Of a DNA stretch of 64,000 nt, positions 11,608-24,420 are shown piece after piece (within the stretch, counting starts at the first letter, position 1; every line of letters starts with the position of its first letter). The notes beneath the pieces are model-generated. The model worked only from the letters and a program-made list of their open reading frames with translations. It searched no databases and was not told where the DNA came from. Source of the stretch: G958295645 sp965242735 (lineage in GTDB: Bacteria > Gemmatimonadota > Gemmatimonadetes > Longimicrobiales > Gaopeijiaceae); assembly GCA_965242735.1 (NCBI GenBank), contig OZ251497.1, positions 2,232,001 through 2,296,000 of the forward strand, given 5' to 3'. Both the position numbers and the translations under genes were made by a program.

Positions 11608-14534
11608 CCATCTCCCTTCAAGTCCAGTTCCGGTTGCGATTCCTTCAACCACGGCTTGCGCCTCGACAGATCCACGATCTCCGGCCAGCTGGACACCAAG
11701 GCGTTGTACCCGAACGCGGTATCGGCCCAATTCTTCCGTTCGCAGATCACGTAACATCTGTACGCCAGGTCTCGAACGACATCGCCGCCTCCGCCCATCC
11801 TCTCGAGCATCTTGGCTGCTCCTACTTCTCCATCTTCCTTGTACGCGTTCGCGACTACGTGCGACTTCTTCCACGCCGACGCCCGCTGGACGTCGGCAGG
11901 ACGCGACCTCGCGTCCATCAAAGCAGGCTCCAGCAATCGCACAACGTTGCCTTTCGATTCCAAAATCCCTGAATGAGCCAGAGTCGCCACACTCGTGTTC
12001 TTCGCCTTCGCCAGCACCTCCGCTTCTCCAAACTCGTCCTCTGAGAACCCGTGAGATTCGAACCAAGCCAGCGCCCAGAGCGTCTCGCTGTCGAAGTCAC
12101 CCCCAAGAGCCGAATCCAGTGCCTCGTTGATGTACTCGAGGGCCGTACGGACGCCTACTGCACTGCCATCCGGACAAACCACCTTCTGCCAACGGGAATA
12201 AATCGCCATGCCGGGACCTATCGCAGCTTGAGCCAGGTCGACCGGCGCGATGTTGGCTTCCTGAAGCGGCCGAAGCGCCTTGGGAAGCTCGGCAATCAAC
12301 GTCTTCCTGAACTCGCTTCGAGTAATGACAGCCGCGTTGTGTGCACGCCTTCTACAGACCAGGACGATTGACGACGCGAGTGCCGCAACATTCTTCTTCA
12401 GGTTTCCCGTAAGCTCCGTGCGTATCGGCCACGTGCCCGTGATCTGAAATCCCACATCGACGACGGCTTGCAAAAATGTCTCCCATCCCGTGCTCGCCTG
12501 CCCACCTTCACCCCTCTTCTCCGACTGCTTGAAGGCATAGTAGATGGTCACCGGAAAGGCTGGATGCGCTTGGTCAAATAACCTTCGCATGGCCCGTACC
12601 ATTCCGTCCATGAAATACTTCTCGGCTCGTTCCTTGCTGCCGTGACGGTACCGAGTAGCCACGAGTTCATCATCCTTGGGCACTGACATGGTAGCAAACA
12701 GATCGGGAAACGTCGGCTTCAAGCTACGACGTAACCAAATATAGAAGAAGTCGGACAAGTCGGCGTACCCGATGTTGTCGTAATACGGCGGATCCGTTGA
12801 CACGATCTTCGATAGCGATATAGACTGTCGTTGCGCGTCTTCTTGGACAGCCGTGCCACTTCCCAAAGCCGGCATCCTCTCGACCACTTTGGCCGGAAAC
12901 GCGACTTGGCCAATCCAATTGCCAGTCGCATTGCTGAACGGATTGCATTCTACGTAATCCCAAGTCATTGGCAACGCCTGCCGCCCGAATGCTTGCTGAA
13001 TTTTCTGATACCCACTGTCCCAGATCGACAAGGTCGATGTTCGATTGGCTTGCCGTCCGACCGTCAGGCCGAGGTAGATGCCCACGGCTTCGCTGTAGGC
13101 GCGTGCCCCGGCGCCACCTTCTCGCAAGGGCGCCCCCTCGGGCATGCCCGACTGAAGGGCGTCACGTCGAACTTCCGCGCGAGCTTCTTCCACCAAGTCA
13201 GCAAACGTCGTCAGCGCTAGAATCTGCCGTCGGCTAAAGATGTCCGCCCACGCGGTCATTCCGTAGATCGGAGGCGAAAACCAGCGGCGGTCGTTGGGCA
13301 TGTTCCCTTCTGGACGCCAGCCGTGCCACTCCGTGCTCTCTACGTCGTCGCCCTCCGTGCCTGGACTCAAGTAGACTCGCCCCGGCGTGCCGTCTGCTAC
13401 GATGGCCATCTTCCGTGCGCCAAGTCGGCCGGCTTGGCCCTGCGCCTTGATCCACTCCCCTGTTATCGGGGATCCCGACAGCAAGCACCGAAAGTGGGCA
13501 CCCCGCCCCATCTTCGTTCCCGTAGCCGTCGCCTCCATGTCGTCGGGGCGGCCCATTTGCACGTCGAACCGCCATTCCCGACCATCCACTACAGCCTTGA
13601 CCCACGCCTCCCGTCCGACCTTCTTCGACAACCAAAACGACGAGGCCAGCGGCACCTTCACATCCGCAAAGGCAGGATTCGGGCTCGGCACCGTGCGTGC
13701 CCAGAGCCACGCGATCACGCCGAGCTCTTCGCCCTTGTATTTCTCCAGGTCCGGCCGCTCTTCACATGCCTCCGCGGTCACGCGGACACCCGAATAGAGG
13801 TGGCCGATGCGTCTCGCCGCCTGGTCACGCATCCACCTACCGTAGCACCGCAGGTCCGCCGCCAGGCCCTGCGCACCATGCCAGGTCGTCAGCTCGCGCT
13901 TCTCGCCATCTCCCTTCCGCCAATCGGGATGCACTGGCAGCGTTCCAGAGAATCTGGCCGGAATGTCGATCATCGCCCTATTGATCAAGACCGCAACGGG
14001 ATTCAGGTCGCTGGCATAAGGCTCCAAGCCGAGCCGCTGGGCTTCAAGCGGCAACGTACCACCACCGGCGAACGGGTCGTGAAACGCTGGCAACCGATCC
14101 GAATCGAACGTCTCCCTGGCTCCCGCCTCCCCCGGCAGCTCCGCGCATGTCCGCCGCCAGCTCTCCTTAATCTCCGCCCGAGCCTCTTCCAGGATCGCTT
14201 CGTCAGTCGCGTTCTTCCATTCGACTAGCTTCTCGATCAAGCGAAACAGCCGAGCGCGCTCGCCGTCCTGCTCCGCTTCGGTCGGAAACAGTTCCGGACG
14301 CGACGACGGATCGTCCACCATTTGCCCAAAGATCACCGCGCGGGCAGCGGCCGTTGGCCTACGCGCCCACCACAAATGGAGCGTGCTGGGATGCCCATGG
14401 CGAATGGACTTCTCCCTCTTGGCCGCCTTGTTGATCGCCTCCAATGGAAGTGCGACTTCAATCAGCTTCTTACGCAATCCAATCTCCTCATCTCCCAATG
14501 TTGCACTTCTGATTCCCTCTTCGCCGTCCGTCAC
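11604..14534 (-). CDS. DUF1156 domain DNA methyltransferase (amino-methylating)
   Basis: This 976-residue protein has the DUF1156 N-terminus (KKLIEVALPLEAINKAAKRE, then HGHPSTLHLWWARRP). The AdoMet-binding motif DPFAGGGTLPLEA is at about 153-165. The catalytic motif TDPPYYDN, near residue 580, predicts N6-adenine or N4-cytosine methylation. The family is known from defence islands beside DUF499 ATPases and SNF2 helicases, and methylation probably marks self DNA. The gene follows HerA by about 50 nt and overlaps the DUF3696 ATPase start by 4 nt. Composition is less GC-rich than the DUF499 and helicase genes. The target sequence cannot be predicted from this sequence. Confidence 0.9.
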   Translation of the reverse strand: MTDGEEGIRSATLGDEEIGLRKKLIEVALPLEAINKAAKREKSIRHGHPSTLHLWWARRPTAAARAVIFGQMVDDPSSRPELFPTEAEQDGERARLFRLIEKLVEWKNATDEAILEEARAEIKESWRRTCAELPGEAGARETFDSDRLPAFHDPFAGGGTLPLEAQRLGLEPYASDLNPVAVLINRAMIDIPARFSGTLPVHPDWRKGDGEKRELTTWHGAQGLAADLRCYGRWMRDQAARRIGHLYSGVRVTAEACEERPDLEKYKGEELGVIAWLWARTVPSPNPAFADVKVPLASSFWLSKKVGREAWVKAVVDGREWRFDVQMGRPDDMEATATGTKMGRGAHFRCLLSGSPITGEWIKAQGQAGRLGARKMAIVADGTPGRVYLSPGTEGDDVESTEWHGWRPEGNMPNDRRWFSPPIYGMTAWADIFSRRQILALTTFADLVEEARAEVRRDALQSGMPEGAPLREGGAGARAYSEAVGIYLGLTVGRQANRTSTLSIWDSGYQKIQQAFGRQALPMTWDYVECNPFSNATGNWIGQVAFPAKVVERMPALGSGTAVQEDAQRQSISLSKIVSTDPPYYDNIGYADLSDFFYIWLRRSLKPTFPDLFATMSVPKDDELVATRYRHGSKERAEKYFMDGMVRAMRRLFDQAHPAFPVTIYYAFKQSEKRGEGGQASTGWETFLQAVVDVGFQITGTWPIRTELTGNLKKNVAALASSIVLVCRRRAHNAAVITRSEFRKTLIAELPKALRPLQEANIAPVDLAQAAIGPGMAIYSRWQKVVCPDGSAVGVRTALEYINEALDSALGGDFDSETLWALAWFESHGFSEDEFGEAEVLAKAKNTSVATLAHSGILESKGNVVRLLEPALMDARSRPADVQRASAWKKSHVVANAYKEDGEVGAAKMLERMGGGGDVVRDLAYRCYVICERKNWADTAFGYNALVSSWPEIVDLSRRKPWLKESQPELDLKGDG

Positions 14535-14585
14535 CGTTCACAATCCAACCAACTTTTCTGATTCCCCCCGACAAGAAAGACGAAC

Positions 14586-16346
14586 TCACGGCTTCGCAAA
14601 TCCATTCGCCGAAAGAAAATCGTCGATGTTGTTGTATGCGTTGAAAAAAAGCGGTGAACCAGAAAACGACAACGGACTCACCGGGCCTACGGTCATAAAG
14701 GAATATTGTCGACTCGCTTCATTGATAGCTGAATGGGGATCCCGAAATCCCTGGTAGAGCTGGAGTGTAGTTCCCGACGAACCTACTAACTCGCGTACCG
14801 CTTGAAATTCTTGTCCCAAGCCCAATCCGAAACCGAAGAACAAAATGCGGAGTTGCTGCCGAATCTGCGTGTCAAGGCTGCTCAACGTTTGACTGATGAA
14901 CATCCAGCCCAGGCCGTACTTCCGTGTAGTACGCGTAGCATCCACCAAGCGACGGCGCACCGATCGGCCCGTATCGTCTTCGCGATCGAGTTCGCGAGGC
15001 GCTAAGCGATGAGCCTCGTCGATGACAACCAATGTGTTGAGGCTGTTACCATCTTGATAGTTCTGTTCCGCAACAAAAACCAATCCGTCAAGCACTCGCT
15101 TGATCACCAATGACTGAATCTTGTCGTTCCAAAACAATCCATGAGCGTCTTCCTTAGCTAGGCTAATCACCAGCATAGGCCGCCTCGATCTTCGGTCGGT
15201 GAGCAGTCTCTTCAACGTTTGGTCCACACTCCTGGCACCTGAACGATCTGTTCTAAACAGCTGTGCGACAGGGCTCCAGTATTTCGTGAAGACTTCCTCT
15301 TCGTCTGCATCACGCATCGCATTGTCAAACCTGTTGCGGGACATCGGCGTCCGATAGAATATTGTTTGAACGTTTTCCATTGCGAGCACACGCCACGCTT
15401 CATCGAAGGACGATCTCGCGTGCAATGTGGACAGTTTGATCTTCTTCTTCTGCAATCGATCTGCGAGTATTCTGCAGGCGGTATCTCGATTGTCGCCTTT
15501 AGGCATTGTGAGATGTTCGAAAAATAATGATTCATATAAAATCTGTTGAAACAGGCTCCATCGATCCAATACAAGATTTTTCACTGTCAGTACTTCCACC
15601 GATCTTCCGGCCTGATCCAACAGGCTTCGGAGCGGTAAAGAAAAACCTCCTGCTGAGTGACCAGATTCTATATCGCGTGCAAATTCTCCTTGTGGATCAA
15701 TAACGAGAAGTGCCATACTGGGGTATTTCGCATATGCCAAGAGAATCTTCTTGGCAAGAACCGACTTGCCGGATCCAGTCTTGCCAAAAATTCCTAGATG
15801 ATACGCCTCACCAGCTCCATTCGATCCACGATCAAAGTGCCTGAACCACAACGGCAGGCGCGGCCCCGAACCGTAGACACGCCCAAGATAATAGAGTTGA
15901 TTCTTGTACGGATGCAACAGCGTATCAAGCATCTCGTCAGTGACGAGGTGGATCGGCGTTCCCGTCGCCGGTACCGTCCCGAGAATGCTGGGCTCGTACG
16001 AGCTGCGCGTCATTCGGAACACGGCGCTCATACCCATCTGACCTAAGTGGGTGTCCTGTCGCCCGCTTACCGCATCGACTCGGCCTCGCTGCCGGATAAG
16101 GCTTCGCATAGTGGGGTCCTCGTGCCAAATGTTGCGAAGTTGCACCTCCGTGATCTGACCAAGGGCGTAATGCTCGCTACCATCCTGATCAAAATGCAAG
16201 ACCGCAAGCTCGCCAACCAGTTTGCGAGTAACGGCACTACCGAGGATGTCCAGTGCCAAATTCGCCGTCGATGAGGGTGAGCCCACAACGCCTATGCGCT
16301 CGCTAGTTTCGATGATCGGCCCTACCTTCTTCAGGTCGTCTGACAT
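14586..16346 (-). CDS. HerA-type FtsK/HerA superfamily ATPase
   Basis: This 586-residue protein has an N-terminal HAS-barrel-like region (about 15-140), then Walker A GIFGKTGSGKSVLAKK near 186-201. Further motifs are LLVIDPQGEF and the Walker B motif LVVIDEAHRLAPRELD, followed by an arginine-rich RTTRKYGLGWMF segment. HerA forms hexameric DNA-pumping rings that work with NurA nuclease. The gene starts 7 nt after the NurA stop with a GGGAG ribosome-binding site inside the end of nurA, so the pair is one unit. Base composition is markedly AT-richer than the flanking helicase and DUF499 genes, which suggests separate acquisition. Bacterial HerA-NurA pairs of this kind are often linked to phage defence. 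The ATPase call is firm. Confidence 0.88.
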   Translation of the reverse strand: MSDDLKKVGPIIETSERIGVVGSPSSTANLALDILGSAVTRKLVGELAVLHFDQDGSEHYALGQITEVQLRNIWHEDPTMRSLIRQRGRVDAVSGRQDTHLGQMGMSAVFRMTRSSYEPSILGTVPATGTPIHLVTDEMLDTLLHPYKNQLYYLGRVYGSGPRLPLWFRHFDRGSNGAGEAYHLGIFGKTGSGKSVLAKKILLAYAKYPSMALLVIDPQGEFARDIESGHSAGGFSLPLRSLLDQAGRSVEVLTVKNLVLDRWSLFQQILYESLFFEHLTMPKGDNRDTACRILADRLQKKKIKLSTLHARSSFDEAWRVLAMENVQTIFYRTPMSRNRFDNAMRDADEEEVFTKYWSPVAQLFRTDRSGARSVDQTLKRLLTDRRSRRPMLVISLAKEDAHGLFWNDKIQSLVIKRVLDGLVFVAEQNYQDGNSLNTLVVIDEAHRLAPRELDREDDTGRSVRRRLVDATRTTRKYGLGWMFISQTLSSLDTQIRQQLRILFFGFGLGLGQEFQAVRELVGSSGTTLQLYQGFRDPHSAINEASRQYSFMTVGPVSPLSFSGSPLFFNAYNNIDDFLSANGFAKP

Positions 16347-16353
16347 TCGTCAG

Positions 16354-17544
16354 TCATCTCCCGGTGTCGGTGCGATATGCGTGCAAAGCAAAAAACACGT
16401 CGCCGATATCGCCGTCGTATTCCTTCGCCACACGTTGGCTTGCGATTTGTCGAAACCCCTTCATGCCGTGGTGCAACGCTTTGGCCGTTCTGTCTGCCAG
16501 GTAAATAGGATAGGGTTCAAGCATCGACGGCGTCGCCGTTTGATTCTTGATGCCTTGTATTACGGTGGCCAAACGGTGTCGATTAGTAGCTATGCTTTGA
16601 GACATCTCGATCCGTAAAGCAGGCAACCACACTTGGGGCTTGTAATATATCACGTGCAGTGAGCCAAGGGCATCGATGACTTGGTCGGCAAGTTCTTCGG
16701 TAGACTCTCGAATCTTGTCGTACAATCGCTTCGTGTCTAGATGCCAGGTAAGTTGTCCGTCGCTCGTTCGCGGGTGTTCAAGCTCCCGAGGTTCCGTCAG
16801 CTCTCCGGCGTTCAGTAGAAACGTAAGCATTCCGCGGTCGTCGTACTCTGTCGGCCATCCGAGCGCCGCGCCGATTTCGCGCCGACTGGAATACTTGGGA
16901 AGTGCCACGAACTGCTTGTCGGACCGTTTCGAACGAAGAATGGATAAGTAGGCCTGCAAGTACTCCTGGACGTTGGCGATGAATTCCTTAGCGCATTCAA
17001 GTCGATGGAGGGACGGTGCCTTGTTGAGAGCTTGATTGAAGTAGATCAACGGCAGGGTCATGCTGCCGTCCAGCATCAGAAGATCATGGGGAGCCTTCGA
17101 GAGCAACCGCAACTCCTCGCCCAGCATGACGGCACGCAAAGTCGTATTCGTGTCTGGGTCGTGTGGCTCGGTCGCCACAAAAGTTTTGTGATGGGGACGA
17201 TCCCAATGTCTCCTCTCAGAAGGAGGCGTGAGTCCCTCAACGGCCACGGCGACGGCAGCTACCATGTCCATCGCTAACAATCGTTCAATCGCGTACGAAC
17301 CATCGGCGGCGCATGTCGTTGGAAGTGGCGGGTGACCTAACTGCGAGTCCGTGATCACCATTTCGGATTCGATTAGATGGTCACGACGCTCGGATCGCTT
17401 GTCCTTCACGTCCTGAAATGAAGCGACGAGCTTCTCAGCAACATCCGTGGTCCGCTCCAACATATCGTCCACGAGCACGGACGGCAGTTCTGCGAACATG
17501 TCGGCGTTGCCCGTCAATGGTCCAGTAGTCACACCGTCCCCCAT
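16354..17544 (-). CDS. NurA domain nuclease
   Basis: This 396-residue protein has NurA landmarks: AADGSYAIERLLAMD (Asp81), then LLMLDGSMTLPLIYFNQAL (Asp159), the two acidic DGS sites of the metal-dependent nuclease core, with a helical middle. NurA proteins degrade DNA in complex with a HerA ring. Here HerA follows by 7 nt, and the start overlaps the end of the DruA-like gene by 16 nt. An alternative start at MFAELP (17499) is possible, but the long overlap favours coupling from 17544. The late region LRIEMSQSIATNRHRLATV is basic. The call rests on motifs plus the HerA neighbour. Confidence 0.78.
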   Translation of the reverse strand: MGDGVTTGPLTGNADMFAELPSVLVDDMLERTTDVAEKLVASFQDVKDKRSERRDHLIESEMVITDSQLGHPPLPTTCAADGSYAIERLLAMDMVAAVAVAVEGLTPPSERRHWDRPHHKTFVATEPHDPDTNTTLRAVMLGEELRLLSKAPHDLLMLDGSMTLPLIYFNQALNKAPSLHRLECAKEFIANVQEYLQAYLSILRSKRSDKQFVALPKYSSRREIGAALGWPTEYDDRGMLTFLLNAGELTEPRELEHPRTSDGQLTWHLDTKRLYDKIRESTEELADQVIDALGSLHVIYYKPQVWLPALRIEMSQSIATNRHRLATVIQGIKNQTATPSMLEPYPIYLADRTAKALHHGMKGFRQIASQRVAKEYDGDIGDVFFALHAYRTDTGR

Positions 17545-18734
17545 AGCTGGTAGGTCTTGCGGTCAAAAAAGCGATAGCTCACATCACGCCTTGCTCTGGG
17601 TAGAAGCCAGCGATTCTTAAACCACGCGAAGATATCGTCCACGCTCTTGTCGTAATACGTTAGACACGGATCGTCTCCGCGAAGATACGCTGTCGAATTC
17701 ACGGCCAGCGGAACGACGAAAACCTCGCGCTTGATCCCGTGATACATCAGACGGGTAGATAGGCCAAGAAGCGGGAGTGCTTTTCGCACAAGCTCGCGAC
17801 GGTTGCGGAATCCGCAACCCCAAGCCTCCTGCTTTGCCGTGGCGTCACATTCTACAAGCGCAAAACGCCGAAGGTCCCGATAGAGTCCATTGCAAAACTG
17901 GAAATCACCCGAACCGCGCGTAAAACCCACGCTCCGAAAAGCGGTGCCCCCGTCGCATCGGAGGCGATTGTACACAGATGATCGGCCGAGCGCCGATGTT
18001 GTCGTCAGCAGGGCCAGACGACCATCGAAGACTTGCTGGCGGATGTACGATGGCCGCCCTTCGTACTTGCGTCGAAAGTGTTCGATCACCTCGCGACTGC
18101 TAGCCAGAGCGGCAACCAGTTTACCGCAGAGCAATTTGTTGTAGGGCGGAACCGCGCCCAGCACGAAGAGGTCCATGACGTTTCGCAACCGCTTCCGCTT
18201 GGCTTCATGGTCCCATCCAATCCATTCGTCACGTGGGCGGAGGCCGAAGACGGGATCGCCAAGACCGATAATCCCGATCAGTTTTCCGTTGGCTCGGTCG
18301 CGTACCAGGAACCTCAGCCTTCGGCCGTAGCCAGCCGACACCGGGATGCTCCAGTGGAGACGGACATAGCGGAACAGTCGCTCGTCATCGGTGCGGGGCT
18401 GCACTAGGTCCAAGCCAGGCCGTATGGCTGCGGGAACGACGTCGGCGCCGTTGGCCATGTGGGACAACAGCCGCGACTCGTGCCTCTCCAGTCCCTGCCT
18501 GCTCCGGTCGCGGTTATGCATGACCGCTTCCTTGTGGAGTCTTCGGAGCCGAGGCTTGTCCATCCCGTCCGGCAATGCAAGGGCACTGCCGTTCCTCTTG
18601 AATCCTTGTCGTTCAAGCGACTCGACGATTCGAGAACGGAGTTCTTCGGCTTGAGGGATCTTCGCCGTAGCGTGGGGCACCCCCTTGTCCGCCCGCTGTC
18701 CGGGGCTGATCTCTCCGGCGACGTTCCCGCTCAC
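17529..18734 (-). CDS. DUF4338 / DruA-like protein
   Basis: This 401-residue protein matches the DUF4338 family, which includes DruA of Druantia antiphage systems. Diagnostic stretches are RYVRLHWSIPVSAGYGRRLR, LIGIIGLGDPVFGLRPRDEW, IGWDHEAKRKRLRNVMD and the strand LFVLGAVPPYNK. DUF4338 proteins also occur near mobile elements, and their biochemical activity is unclear. It overlaps NurA by 16 nt, and DUF262 lies about 100 nt upstream. No DruB-E set or giant DruE helicase is present, so this is not a canonical Druantia locus. Pairing with HerA-NurA suggests a different use of the same domain. Family confidence is high; the role is open. Confidence 0.8.
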   Translation of the reverse strand: MSGNVAGEISPGQRADKGVPHATAKIPQAEELRSRIVESLERQGFKRNGSALALPDGMDKPRLRRLHKEAVMHNRDRSRQGLERHESRLLSHMANGADVVPAAIRPGLDLVQPRTDDERLFRYVRLHWSIPVSAGYGRRLRFLVRDRANGKLIGIIGLGDPVFGLRPRDEWIGWDHEAKRKRLRNVMDLFVLGAVPPYNKLLCGKLVAALASSREVIEHFRRKYEGRPSYIRQQVFDGRLALLTTTSALGRSSVYNRLRCDGGTAFRSVGFTRGSGDFQFCNGLYRDLRRFALVECDATAKQEAWGCGFRNRRELVRKALPLLGLSTRLMYHGIKREVFVVPLAVNSTAYLRGDDPCLTYYDKSVDDIFAWFKNRWLLPRARRDVSYRFFDRKTYQLWGTV

Positions 18735-18833
18735 GCCAAGTACCCGCCGACCGTCGGCACCACCGCATCGGCGACATGCCTAGCCACCTTCCACGGGCCG
18801 GTTCCTCGCCATCGGGGGCCTTGACTGCCCCCC

Positions 18834-20537
18834 CTACCCCACATCGATCCTCCAAACATGCGCCGCCCGCTTGCCCATCCTCCGTTGTCGTTCGTCCAGC
18901 AAGGCCGCCGTCCATTCCTCCGGGGCCAGCTCCGCCACCGCCCTCGTCAGCGCATACCCGCTGCCTGCATACGCGGCGACCTTCTCGCCGTACGGCGCGT
19001 TTCCGACGGCCCGGTTGATGGACGGCTCCAGCAAGGTAAGGTTCCCCAGCCGGTGCGCCAACTGGTCCCAGCGGCGGCGCGGGAAGCTCTCGTCCCAATC
19101 GCTCGACGGGTTCAGCGGAAGGACGTGTTCGACCGTTCCGGGATCGGTCTCGGGGTCGCACGCGCGGCCTGCCGCGTCGGTCTCCAGGCGCGCCAGGACG
19201 TAGCGCGTCAAGCGCTTCCGGCTGGGGTCGAGCACGAGCTGCGCGAAGTCGCGGGCGAACTTCTTGTCCTCCACGTACACGGCCTTCAAGAACTCGAACG
19301 CGGACCGGGCCGTGACGGCTTCGCCCTTGCCGACGGCCGCGGCCGCGTCTTGGCAGGCCGACTCGAAAGCGCCGTTGCGAAGGCCGCAGACGACCGAGTA
19401 GCGGAAGGCGACCGTGCAGACGCACCTGAGCGTCTTCGCGAACTCGGGCGGCGGCATGGCTTCCCACGCCGCGAACAGCAACGGGGTCGCCTCGCGCGCG
19501 CCGAAGAGCAGGAACTCCCGCACGTGGCGCCGCGCTTCGGGCAGCTCGGCCCAGTACTCGTGCCCCGGGTCGCGAAGGGCCGCGAACAGCTCGGCTCGGG
19601 GCTCCATGTCGTCCATCAGCTGGAACACGTCGTGGGGCGAGGCGATCCGGCTTCGCACGAACCGAAACGTCCGCCGCTTGCGGATCCCCGGCGTCTCGCA
19701 GAGCAGGTGGGCTCGGAGAAAGTCGGGGAAGCGGCGCGCGCCGACGGTGCCGACCAGCGACAGCCAGCGGCGCCGCAACGTGTCCAGGTCGCTGGCCACC
19801 CGCACGTGGGAGAAGAGGAAGTTCTTCAGCAGGTCCGTGGTCGTGAGTTCCACGCCGCGCGCGTTCATCGTCTCGAACACGGTGTAGGCGTCCGAGTCGT
19901 CGTCCACGTCGATCACGATGAACACGAGCCGCTTCGCGACGGTCTCGGACAGAATCCGGGCCACGGACGCGCCGTCGTCCCGGTCGGGCAGTCTGTCGAG
20001 GCAGCCGCGAAAGTGCTGGAAGGCGCCCCACAGCTGGCGGTTGGAATCCGACAGGCCCCGCGGGTTGTGAGGGGGGCGCAGCTGCACCAAGTGGTCCTGG
20101 TAGAAGCCGTCGTCGGCGTCGTTCAGGAACAGGCGGCTGCTCTCGACGAGCGACGCGGGGGCCTTCTCGCCCACGAACCGGCCGCGGAGCCGCTCGCCGC
20201 GCCCGCGGTTGGCCTCGGTGTCGCGTCCTTCGCCGGCGAGCGCCTGCAGGTGCGCCACGACGGCCAGGGCGAACAGGCTCAAGGTCGCCAGCCGCTGCTG
20301 TCCGTCGATCACTCGAAAGTTCCGGTCGCGGATCGCTTGCACCACCAGCGCGCCCAGGTAGTGGCGCGCCTCGCCGCCGCCGTCGTGCAGAGCCATGACG
20401 TCGCGCCACAAGTCCTCCCACTCCTCGTGCGTCCACGAGTAGTCGCGCTGGTGAGGGGGCACGCGGTAGACCCTGCCGTTGCCGATCAGGTCCCAGTAGT
20501 CCGTCGCTCGCGCGTTCACAAGTCCGGGATGCTTCAT
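18834..20537 (-). CDS. DUF262 / DUF1524 (GmrSD-like) protein with HNH-type C-terminus
   Basis: I chose the ATG at 20537 because AAGG lies about 10 nt upstream; the GTG at 20546 sits too close to it. The 567-residue protein has the DUF262 nucleotide-binding motif VIDGQQRLATLSLF (residues 77-90) preceded by VPPHQRDYSW. The C-terminus has EHVLPLNP, followed by HRLGNLTLLEPSINRAVGN, the DUF1524 HNH-like nuclease motif. GmrSD-type proteins are type IV restriction enzymes that cut modified phage DNA using NTP. The gene is the most upstream of the leftward run, with a promoter at 20649-20677. About 100 nt separate it from DruA, so it may be co-transcribed or independent. The family call is firm. Confidence 0.88.
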   Translation of the reverse strand: MKHPGLVNARATDYWDLIGNGRVYRVPPHQRDYSWTHEEWEDLWRDVMALHDGGGEARHYLGALVVQAIRDRNFRVIDGQQRLATLSLFALAVVAHLQALAGEGRDTEANRGRGERLRGRFVGEKAPASLVESSRLFLNDADDGFYQDHLVQLRPPHNPRGLSDSNRQLWGAFQHFRGCLDRLPDRDDGASVARILSETVAKRLVFIVIDVDDDSDAYTVFETMNARGVELTTTDLLKNFLFSHVRVASDLDTLRRRWLSLVGTVGARRFPDFLRAHLLCETPGIRKRRTFRFVRSRIASPHDVFQLMDDMEPRAELFAALRDPGHEYWAELPEARRHVREFLLFGAREATPLLFAAWEAMPPPEFAKTLRCVCTVAFRYSVVCGLRNGAFESACQDAAAAVGKGEAVTARSAFEFLKAVYVEDKKFARDFAQLVLDPSRKRLTRYVLARLETDAAGRACDPETDPGTVEHVLPLNPSSDWDESFPRRRWDQLAHRLGNLTLLEPSINRAVGNAPYGEKVAAYAGSGYALTRAVAELAPEEWTAALLDERQRRMGKRAAHVWRIDVG

Positions 20538-20677
20538 GCGCGGCACGCCTTCGGGCGCAGGCGGGACGTGCGAGCGGGCGCGCCCATTTCAGCTGCCCAG
20601 CCGATTCCACGCGCAGGCGTTAGGGATGAGGAGGCTCATGCGCTCCCAACGTTATCTTGCCGCAGCACGGCGGTCAA
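20523..20677 (-). repeat. Promoter-leader repeat, copy A (upstream of DUF262 gene)
   Basis: This block shares with 26222-26339 a conserved proximal part (ribosome-binding site, GTGCCGCGC, ATG and the codons for MKHPG) and a conserved distal part (promoter), separated by a divergent and longer middle. Both copies read leftward into a gene. It looks like duplicated expression signals rather than an insertion sequence: no terminal inverted repeats or target-site duplication were seen. Confidence 0.7.
20649..20677 (-). promoter_or_regulatory. Sigma-70-like promoter for the DUF262-led defence operon
   Basis: On the minus strand the site reads TTGACC (20677-20672), a 17-nt spacer, then TAACGT (20654-20649). 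The same promoter is conserved at 26311-26339, and the rRNA promoter at 32717-32744 has a similar TTGACT/TAACTT pair. It would give a leader of about 105 nt before the ATG at 20537. It is recognised by consensus and by conservation between copies. Confidence 0.55.
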
Positions 20678-20741
20678 CCCGGCCAACCGGACGAATCCGC
20701 GCGACCGGCCGTCAAGACTGACCAGCCCCCCTCCCCTGCCC

Positions 20742-24347
<3,606 letters not shown>

Positions 24348-24420
24348 CGGGCAAGCGCAAGCGGTCTCGTCGGCCGGCGCCCGCCATTCCGTTCGGTTGG
24401 TGTACCGCCAATCGCTGTCC

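Noticed and set aside
14586..20537. Canonical Druantia system
   Set aside because: Only a DruA-like protein is present. The large DruE helicase and other Dru proteins are missing.
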